From the NCBI GenBank assembly GCA_964619815.1, contig CAZUGK010000179.1, forward strand, positions 1-7,100: a stretch of 7,100 bases of DNA. Direction: 5' to 3'. Origin of the DNA: BRH-c25 sp964619815. GTDB taxonomy: Bacteria; Bacillota; Clostridia; Lutisporales; Lutisporaceae. Below, piece by piece: positions 1 to 6,300 of the stretch. Numbering within the stretch: the stretch's first letter is position 1; each line of letters opens with the position of its first letter. The notes under the pieces are model-generated. The model saw nothing but the letters and a program-made list of their open reading frames with translations, did no database searches and was not told the origin of the DNA. Both the position numbers and the translations under genes were made by a program.

Positions 1-174
1 GAAAGAGAGATACTGAGATATGCGCTGAAACGTTTCGGAAGTTTTAACGCTACTGGGAAGGCGTTGGGAATAAATCATAAAACCGTTGCGTTCAAGGCCA
101 GAAAGTATAACATAGTAGATGATATTAACTGTGAGGAATTGATAAAGCTTGAGCCTGGTACTTTAATTGAATAA
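1..174 (+). CDS. C-terminal end of a Fis/TyrR-type HTH regulator, probably sigma-54-dependent (5' end outside window)
   Basis: Frame 1 is open from the window edge to TAA at 172-174, giving 57 residues. The visible part fits a Fis-type (HTH_8) DNA-binding domain: a first helix around EREILRYALKRFGSF, then NATGKALGINHKTVAFKARKY. The LGINHKTV...KARKY stretch resembles the TyrR-like subgroup, whose recognition helix typically carries a His after the turn. In that family the domain follows an AAA+ sigma-54-interacting domain, often with N-terminal PAS or ligand-sensing domains; none of that is visible here, so the sigma-54 assignment is inferred from the tail alone. About 17 residues follow the HTH. 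The next gene starts 12 nt downstream, so the two are probably co-transcribed, and the regulator may share a signal with the receptor. Another Fis-family regulator without an AAA+ domain is the main alternative. Confidence 0.72.
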   Translation, partial: EREILRYALKRFGSFNATGKALGINHKTVAFKARKYNIVDDINCEELIKLEPGTLIE

Positions 175-179
175 GGGGG
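173..179 (+). promoter_or_regulatory. Ribosome binding site of the chemoreceptor gene; decides the start codon
   Basis: AAGGGGG overlaps the stop codon of the upstream gene. Two in-frame TTG codons follow, at 181 and 187. The first is only 1 nt from the G-run, too close for initiation; the second is 7 nt away, which is ideal. Starting at 187 also gives an N-terminus beginning Met-Arg-Arg directly before the first hydrophobic helix. There is no nearby in-frame ATG. Confidence 0.7.
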
Positions 180-186
180 CTTGCAA

Positions 187-2094
187 TTGAGGCGAATTGT
201 AGTTTGGTTTGCGGGGATTATTGGCATTATAGCATTCCAGCTGCTATTGAACGCGGTTGGTTTAAACGGAGTAAAGCAGCTTGCTGCAGTTATTTTCGGC
301 AATGCTTTGATTTATTTTTCGGTAACCGGATATTTACAAAAGCTTGGTTCGGAAGGAAGACGGGAAATTAAAGCTGATAAAGGGCAGGACGGTGTCGGTG
401 CTTCGGAAATTACCGGAAACATAAGTGAAAGCCTGGCGGCTCTGACGGAAACAGTGGGCTTTGATACCCAGCAGCTTTTATGGCTTTCAAGGGACAATAT
501 AAAAGCCTTTGAGCAATTGGCGGGTGGCTTTTATGAGGTGGAGGAATTGAGCCAGCAGAATGCTGCCAGCACTGAGGAAATCACGGCTGGTATCAGTGAA
601 CTGGTGGATACTTCAGAAAAGCTCCGTGAAAATATCCTCAGCATGGACGAGAACACGTCCAGATCCATTGAGATGCTTAGGCATAACGCCGGCGCCTTGA
701 ACGGAATCGGTAATACAGTCAATGAATTTGCCGAATCGCTTAGAAAGGCGTCGGAGAGCAACCAAACACTTCAAAGTGCATCAAAAAAAATTAACATAAT
801 CGTAGAATACATCTCAGGTGTATTCAGGCAGATCAATCTGTTGGCATTGAATGCATCCATTGAAGCAGCCAGGGCAGGAGAAGCCGGAAGGGGCTTTTCG
901 GTGGTAGCGAAGGAAATAAAGAAGTTGGCTGATGAAACGAAGCATTCTCTTTCAGAAATCGGGTTAATTATTGAAGAGATCACCGGAGAAATTGAAAACT
1001 CCAATAAGGCAGTGGGTATTTGCAGTGGCAAAATAGGGGATGTGGAAGCAGCAGCAGGCGAATCAATAAATGTAATATCCCACATAGAAGGAATTGTAGG
1101 GGAGCTGAAAAACAATCTCAGTAATCTGACAAGTGTTTCGGAGAACCAGGCAAAGGCGGCAGCTGAGATGAGGGAGGCCTCTCAATCCATCGCCGTATCT
1201 GTAGAGGATACCTATAATATGTCCGCTGAGCTTATTAAAATGGTAGATATTCAGAAGACGAAAAACGATGATATGCTCCGCTACAGCAGCCGATTAAGCG
1301 ATATGGCCGTTAATCTTCAAAGTATTGTAGTGGGCTTGAAGGGTGAGAAGGAGATTATTTTCGGGATTAATCCCTTTACTTCGCCTGAAAACATAAAGAA
1401 AATGTATGTACCGATATTGGATTGGGTTTGCAGAAGGGCCGGACGCAAGGCTAGAATGATTATTGTTAAGGATTATGATGCATTGACCGAAGGGATAAAA
1501 AATAATATTATAGATGTCGGATGGTTTTCGCCTTTTGCCTATGTAAACGCCCACAAGGAGAGTGGGGCCATACCTATCGCTACACCGAAAGTGAATGGCA
1601 GGTTTTCATATAATGGTTATATCATTACTAAGAGGAAGAGTGGAATAAGCAAGTTGAGCGATTTGCAAAACAAGCATTTCGGCTATGTGGATACCAAAAG
1701 CGCATCCGGTTACATCTATGCGCGCCATATGTTCAAAACAGGAGGCTTAGATCCGGACAAACTTTTTGAGAGAGTATCCTTTATGGGAAGCCATGATAAC
1801 GTTATTAAGAGTGTTTTATCAGGAGAACTGGACGGCGGCGCTACTTACAGCGAAGCCATCGATATGGCGAAAGCCGCCGGCTTGCCGGTCTCGGAATTGG
1901 ATATCCTTGTAAAGACTGAGGACATACCTAAGGATGCCATTGCGGTAAATCCCAATCTGTCAAAAGCAGTTGTGGAAGAGCTGAAACAAGCCTTCATGGC
2001 TTATGATGGCACAGCCAGTAAAGAGTCACCGGTACAGGGCTTCGCCGAAAGTGACGATGGGAAATATGATGTGATCCGGGCAGTAGCAGGATAA
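187..2094 (+). CDS. Methyl-accepting chemotaxis protein fused to a C-terminal PhnD-like substrate-binding domain
   Basis: This is a membrane-anchored chemoreceptor-type signalling protein of 635 aa (numbering from TTG 187). Residues about 4-24 and 33-52 form two hydrophobic helices with a short loop; basic residues lie before the first and after the second, predicting both ends in the cytoplasm. There is no large extracellular sensor and no recognisable HAMP domain. The MCP signalling hairpin spans roughly 65-385. Its conserved tip, INLLALNASIEAARAGE then GRGFSVVAKE, starts at residue 216, and a textbook methylation site, AASTEEITAG, lies at 126-135 with Glu130/Glu131. From about 387 to the end is a type-2 periplasmic-binding fold of the PhnD family (phosphate/phosphite/phosphonate binding): DVGWFSPFAYV (443-453), SASGY (505-509, an STSGY-like anion-binding turn), GSHD (534-537) and DGGATYSEA (549 on). 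No further membrane helix separates the two domains, so the binding domain should be cytoplasmic. The ligand is unknown; phosphonate or phosphate is only the family guess. Domain calls are firm, function is inferred. Confidence 0.9.
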   Translation: MRRIVVWFAGIIGIIAFQLLLNAVGLNGVKQLAAVIFGNALIYFSVTGYLQKLGSEGRREIKADKGQDGVGASEITGNISESLAALTETVGFDTQQLLWLSRDNIKAFEQLAGGFYEVEELSQQNAASTEEITAGISELVDTSEKLRENILSMDENTSRSIEMLRHNAGALNGIGNTVNEFAESLRKASESNQTLQSASKKINIIVEYISGVFRQINLLALNASIEAARAGEAGRGFSVVAKEIKKLADETKHSLSEIGLIIEEITGEIENSNKAVGICSGKIGDVEAAAGESINVISHIEGIVGELKNNLSNLTSVSENQAKAAAEMREASQSIAVSVEDTYNMSAELIKMVDIQKTKNDDMLRYSSRLSDMAVNLQSIVVGLKGEKEIIFGINPFTSPENIKKMYVPILDWVCRRAGRKARMIIVKDYDALTEGIKNNIIDVGWFSPFAYVNAHKESGAIPIATPKVNGRFSYNGYIITKRKSGISKLSDLQNKHFGYVDTKSASGYIYARHMFKTGGLDPDKLFERVSFMGSHDNVIKSVLSGELDGGATYSEAIDMAKAAGLPVSELDILVKTEDIPKDAIAVNPNLSKAVVEELKQAFMAYDGTASKESPVQGFAESDDGKYDVIRAVAG

Positions 2095-2112
2095 GATATA
2101 AGAGGAGTCTCG

Positions 2113-2257
2113 CTTTTTCTATGTGCCAGGTACAGAATAAAAGAACATATGATAATGCAAAGATACTAGGAGAAGAAGCATGTCAGATACAGCAGTAAGG
2201 AATCTGGTAAAGGACTAAATAAGTTTTTTAGTTCTGTACCTGACACACCAAAAAAAG
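2113..2257. repeat. Imperfect inverted-repeat element between convergent genes (REP/MITE-like candidate)
   Basis: The core arms are TGTGCCAGGTACAGAA (2122-2137) and TTCTGTACCTGACACA (2232-2247), matching at 15 of 16 positions when one is reverse-complemented. The single difference (C2126 against A2243) becomes a G-U wobble in a minus-strand transcript. Pairing extends inward by TAAAA/TTTTA after a 1-nt bulge, and outward by CTTTTT (2113-2118) against AAAAAG (2252-2257) after a small internal loop. The interior is about 94 bp. I see no target-site duplication. Termini related to GTGTCAGGTACAGAAC are, from memory, seen around REP-associated (IS200-like) transposases in Firmicutes, which suggests a non-autonomous element; one copy in one window cannot prove it. 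It fills most of the 178-nt gap between the stops of the receptor and acetyltransferase genes. No classical stem followed by a U-run is visible in either direction. Confidence 0.6.
2180..2218 (+). other. Possible 12-codon mini-ORF inside the inverted repeat
   Basis: ATG at 2180 opens a 12-residue frame, MSDTAVRNLVKD, ending with TAA at 2216-2218. It is preceded by AGGAG at 2168-2172 with ideal 7-nt spacing. The match to a real initiation region is good, but 12 codons can arise by chance. It may be a leftover of a deleted gene's 5' end, or nothing. There is no evidence of expression. Confidence 0.15.
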
Positions 2258-2272
2258 TGCAACTGCTTTCCT

Positions 2273-3151
2273 TTACTTTTCAAACCAGATCGAGTGCTCG
2301 CTTTCCACCTGAAAGCCGCTCTTGAGATATAACTCTACCGCCCTGGTATTGATATTGAATACGGATAGCTTGATATTTTCTACGTCTGCATCCTGCAGTA
2401 TCTTTACTGATTTGAAGAGCAGCCTCCTGCCGATGCCTCTTCTTTGGAAGCCGGAGAAAACACCTATACTTTCAATCCAACCGGTATTATCCTTTACTTT
2501 TAAGGTATAGGTACCCGCAGGTCTGCCATCTTCATAGAAAACTCCTGCCATATCGGTTCCGCGGTATTCATCCAATAAGTCCTGGAGCTCTTCATCCTCA
2601 ATCATTCCACCGTTGGGAGCCTGCAGGAAGGCTGCATTCTCCACCTTCTGATAATCCTTTATATTTTCCGGGCACAGAGTCTTAAAACATTTTTCAGTTT
2701 CTTCCTGAAGGGCCGCAGCACCGCCTTGGTATCTCATCACAAGATTCCTATAAGTCTCCTTAAAACCGCTTTTCTCCACAGCAGGTATCATATAATGCCT
2801 GTCATGCATTACGCCAAGCTTGAACCTTGCTTTGATGCCCGAACAGTAGTCGAAAGCCTTGGAAAGCAGTAATCCGAGCTTATCAATGTCTTTTTCCTTA
2901 ATGTTGATGCTGACAAGAAATATCTCCCCCCGCACTTCTGCATCCTTGGATATTACCCCCAAGGTTCCAATAAGCTTATTATCCTCCCACAGTGAAAAGA
3001 AGCTATTGCCATAATCAAAGACAACTCCGCCATAGAACCTGACCATTTCCTCAAAGCTGCCATAGTTGTTCTTATAATCGAAGCTTTCTATGAGCCGGTA
3101 AATTTCCTTCCTTTGATTCTCTGGAAGTTCACTAAAGGCATAACTACTCAT
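2273..3151 (-). CDS. GNAT-family N-acetyltransferase with tandem GNAT domains
   Basis: This is a 292-aa soluble cytoplasmic protein, predicted to transfer an acetyl group from acetyl-CoA to an amine; the substrate is unknown. The C-terminal half (about 152-292) is a complete GNAT domain: strand IESIGV (226-231), the acetyl-CoA pyrophosphate loop Q236-R-R-G-I-G-R242 (Q/RxxGxG/A), and the late motif N268-TRAVELYLKSGF. The N-terminal half looks like a second, degenerate GNAT copy: WEDNKLIGTLGVI (55-67) resembles strands 2-3, and AVEKSGF (124-130) the late motif, but the CoA loop is missing where it should lie (about 80-90). Two-domain GNATs with one inactive copy are a known arrangement. The ATG at 3151 is chosen because GGGGGG lies 6 nt upstream; an in-frame ATG at 3253 would add 34 hydrophobic residues and put the promoter inside the gene. 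It converges on the receptor gene and diverges from addB, so it is probably monocistronic. Confidence 0.87.
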   Translation of the reverse strand: MSSYAFSELPENQRKEIYRLIESFDYKNNYGSFEEMVRFYGGVVFDYGNSFFSLWEDNKLIGTLGVISKDAEVRGEIFLVSINIKEKDIDKLGLLLSKAFDYCSGIKARFKLGVMHDRHYMIPAVEKSGFKETYRNLVMRYQGGAAALQEETEKCFKTLCPENIKDYQKVENAAFLQAPNGGMIEDEELQDLLDEYRGTDMAGVFYEDGRPAGTYTLKVKDNTGWIESIGVFSGFQRRGIGRRLLFKSVKILQDADVENIKLSVFNINTRAVELYLKSGFQVESEHSIWFEK

Positions 3152-3157
3152 AATTAA

Positions 3158-3163
3158 CCCCCC
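3158..3163 (-). promoter_or_regulatory. Ribosome binding site deciding the acetyltransferase start
   Basis: On the minus strand GGGGGG is followed by TTAATT and then the ATG at 3151, a 6-nt spacer. This selects the 292-residue start over the upstream in-frame ATG at 3253, which has no comparable site. Confidence 0.75.
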
Positions 3164-3204
3164 ATAAACAAATATCCAAAATATGTGTCTATACTTACAT
3201 AAAA

Positions 3205-3233
3205 AGTATAATGCTCTTATTAACAATGCACAA
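3205..3233 (-). promoter_or_regulatory. Predicted sigma-A promoter of the acetyltransferase gene
   Basis: Read on the minus strand, TTGTGC (3233-3228) and TATACT (3210-3205) are separated by exactly 17 nt. The -10 box differs from consensus at one position; the -35 keeps only the TTG core. Transcription would begin near 3198, leaving a leader of about 45 nt before the ATG at 3151. The surroundings are strongly A/T-rich. I see no clear operator. Confidence 0.6.
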
Positions 3234-3281
3234 TATATAATATGGACAGCCACTGGCCGCCTCTACATCCCGGACCCCCCT

Positions 3282-3309
3282 ATTGCCTATCGCCCATTGC
3301 CCTTGCCTA
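3282..3309 (+). repeat. Degenerate 7-bp tandem repeat upstream of addB
   Basis: Four consecutive heptamer-like units are visible: ATTGCCT (3282), ATCGCCC (3289), ATTGCCC (3296) and TTGCCTA (3303, out of register by one base). The octamer TTGCCTAT occurs exactly twice, at 3283 and 3303, 20 bp apart. The tract follows a C-run and abuts the addB -10 box, replacing a recognisable -35. It could be a small slippage-derived repeat or a repeated protein-binding site. Confidence 0.5.
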
Positions 3310-3318
3310 TGCTATAAT
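3310..3318 (+). promoter_or_regulatory. Predicted extended -10 promoter of addB(A)
   Basis: TGCTATAAT at 3310-3318 is a perfect extended -10 element (TGnTATAAT). No good -35 lies 16-18 nt upstream, where TCGCCC-like sequence from the heptamer repeat is found; extended -10 promoters can work without one. Transcription would start near 3325, giving a leader of about 30 nt before the addB ATG. It probably drives addB and addA together. Confidence 0.62.
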
Positions 3319-3337
3319 ATAGACATATTACCACAAT

Positions 3338-3347
3338 AAGGCGGTGA
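3338..3347 (+). promoter_or_regulatory. Ribosome binding site of addB
   Basis: AAGGCGGTGA differs by one base from the anti-16S ideal AAGGAGGTGA and ends 6 nt before the ATG at 3354. This supports that start, which also places the family's conserved N-terminal P-loop at residue 8. Confidence 0.75.
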
Positions 3348-3353
3348 TTCCTA

Positions 3354-6300
3354 ATGAGCCTGCGAATTATATACGGACGTGCCGGAAGCGGCAAAAGCAC
3401 CTTTTGCCTGAATGAGATAAAGTCAAGCCTGGAGAGGGGAGAGGCATTAAGGCATATAATAATTGTTCCCGAGCAGTTCTCCTTCCAGGCGGAGAGAAGG
3501 CTTATAAAAGCTTTGGGAGCAAGCGGTATAAACGGAGTGGAGGTTTTGAGCTTCGGCAGGTTATCCCATAGAGTACTTGGAGAAGTGGGAGGGATTGTCA
3601 GAAAGCATATAAATCCTGCAGGAAAAAGCATATTGGTATATACAATAATGGAAAGGCTGAAGGAAGACCTGAAGGTGTTTTCCAGGGCTGCCGGACAGCG
3701 GGGGTTCGTAAATACCCTGTGCGGCACCATAAGCGAGTTTAAGAGGTATAATATTACTCCCGAAGTATTGACCGGACTTGAGACTGATTCCATCGGCACA
3801 CAGCTTTCAGACAAGCTTCATGATATAGTGCTTATATACGAAGATTTTGAAAAAAAGCTTCATGATAAATATATCGATTCTGATGATGATCTTGACTTAT
3901 TGGCGGAAAAGCTTGAACAATGCAAGCTTTTTCAGGCTTCGGAGATATGGTTGGATGAATTCTCGGGCTTCACCCCCCAGGAATATGCAGTTATTGAGAA
4001 GCTTATGGCAAAGGCTGCAAGAGTAAATGTCACATTATGCACCGATTGTCTTGCAGATGATTTGCCATTGGAGGAATCAGACGCTTTCCTGCCTGCAAAG
4101 GTGGCCTCTTCAAAACTTAAGAGGCTGGCGGCTGATACCGGAGTGAAGATAGAAACCCCCGTTGCCCTTAAAAGCAACGGGATAAAATACAACAACGAGC
4201 TGGCATTCCTTGAGGCGAACCTCTATACATATCTTCACGGGACATACAAAGGCAATACAAGGTATCTGAGCCTGTATGAGGCCCCCAACATGTATGCGGA
4301 AGTGGAGAGCACCGCAATAGATATATTGAAAAAATGCCGGGAGGACGGCCTGAGATACAGGGATATTGCTGTGATAACAGGGGACCTGGCACTTTATGAA
4401 AAAGTAATAAGGGTGGTATTCGGAGAGTATGGAATACCCTGCTTCATAGACAGAAAAAAGGATATTACAGGGCATCCTCTGGTACTTATGGTACTTTCGG
4501 CCCTGGAGGTATATACCTGTAATTGGTCCTATGAAGCAGTTTTCAGATATTTGAAGACCGGCCTTACAGGCGTTGACAGAGAAGGACTGGATCTTCTGGA
4601 GAACTATGTGCTGGCATACGGGATAAAAGGAAACAGCTGGACAAAGGACGAGGACTGGAGCTATACCATGGGAAACAGCATGGAAAAGCCCGGGACGGGA
4701 CAATATGAGCTTGAACTGCTGCAAAGAGTAAATGAAGTGAGAAGGGCTGCAGCAGCACCGCTCATTAAGCTGTACCACAAAATAAAGGGTAGAAGCACAG
4801 GGAAAGAAATATGTACGGCTTTATACGACTTTTTGTGCGAATTGGAAGTGCCTGAAAGGTTGGAAAAGCTTGTGCAACATTTCACAGAAGCGGGAGAACT
4901 GGACCGCGCGGATGAATACAGTCAGGTGTGGAACATTCTTCTGGAGCTTCTGGATCAGGTAGTTGAAGCTATGGGGGAGGAGACAGTCAAGGTCGAGACC
5001 TTTTTGGAGCTTCTCTCGGTGGGCTTTGGAGAATATAAAATCGGCCTGATACCGCCTGCTCTGGAGCAAGTGCTTGTAGGAAGCCTGGAACGATCCAAAA
5101 GTCATGATGTAAAAGCCATATACATATTAGGTGCAAATGATGGCATATTTCCTGTACCTTTCAAGCAGGAGGGGATTTTATCAGACAGGGACAGAGAGGT
5201 AATGAGCGGTCTGGGTGTGGAATTGGCACCGGATACGAGGGGACGGACCTTCGAGCAGCAGTATCTCATATATACTGCACTGACAGCAGCATCGGAGTAC
5301 CTGAGCCTTAGCTATTGTGCAGCTGACAGGGACGGAAGGGCTTTAAGGCCATCAATGCTTATTAGCAGGCTTAAAAGGATATTCCCTGAAATAATTATTG
5401 AAAGCGGTATGACCAAAAATGATTCGGCGAGCAGTGCCGAAAGATTTGTATCAGCTCCTCTGCCTACCTTTAATGCGCTGGTTGCTGCTATGAGGCAGGG
5501 CTCTGAAGGCAAAGGCACCGACCCTCTGTGGAAAAGCGTGGCAAACTGGTATACAAAGGGAGAAGCATGGCAGGAGAAGTATGCCCGAATGACAGAAGGC
5601 TTCAATTATACGAACCAGGTGGAGCTTATTAAACAGGAGCGGGTAAGAAAACTATATGGAAACACGATATATACAAGTGTATCAAGGCTTGAAAAGTATT
5701 CTGCCTGTCCTTTTTCATATTATGTGGAATACGGCCTTAAGGCGAAGGAGCGCCGCATAATGAGGATGAATGCTCCTGATATGGGCTCCTTCATGCACAG
5801 GGTTATTGACAGGTTCTCAAGGGAAGTAAGCGAAGGCAATATGGGCTGGAGACAGCTTGAAAAGGACTGGTGCGCAGATAAGGTGGCCCAGATAGTGGAT
5901 GAGCTGGTGCGGGATATGGCCGGTACGGTGTTTTTAAGCTCCAGCAGGTACAAATATCTTGCGGACAGGCTGAAAAGAGTGCTGACAAGGGCGGTTTGGC
6001 TGATAGCAGAGCATATAAAGAGGAGCAGCTTTGAACCTGTCGGCTATGAGCTGGGCTTTGGAGATGGAGAAGAGCTTCCGGCCATAACACTGGAGCTGCC
6101 CTCGGGAGATAAAATGGTACTGTCGGGCAGGATTGACAGGATGGACTTACTGGAAACAGAAGAAGGAAAATATTACAGGATAGTAGACTACAAGTCAGGC
6201 AGCAAGCAGTTTAAGCTTGCAGATGTCTATTACGGACTGCAGATACAGCTTTTGACCTATATGGGTGCAGTCTCGGAAAGCCTTTCCAAGAGTTCGGGGA

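Noticed and set aside
7..2094. Possibility that the PhnD-like region is a separate gene or an assembly chimera
   Set aside because: The reading frame is continuous without a stop, internal ribosome binding site or change in codon style at about 1345, so a genuine fusion is the simpler reading.
2095..2272. Classical intrinsic terminator between the convergent genes
   Set aside because: The long inverted repeat has a 94-nt loop and its U-runs lie before or inside the structure instead of directly after a compact GC-rich stem. Termination here is plausible but not supported by a standard signal.
3152..3253. In-frame N-terminal extension of the acetyltransferase (34 extra residues, hydrophobic) from ATG 3253
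   Set aside because: It has no ribosome binding site, would place the predicted promoter inside the gene, and reads as A/T-rich intergenic sequence. The ATG at 3151 has a GGGGGG site at ideal spacing.
3287..3814. 175-codon minus-strand frame overlapping the addB promoter and 5' end
   Set aside because: It is antisense to the conserved P-loop region of addB, spans the addB promoter and ribosome binding site, and its product has no recognisable domain.
4110..4778. 222-codon open frame on the minus strand inside addB
   Set aside because: It lies fully antisense to a well-supported gene and its product (rich in Cys, Pro, His and Ser) has no recognisable motif. It is a frame shadow, as are the other antisense frames across addB and the receptor gene.
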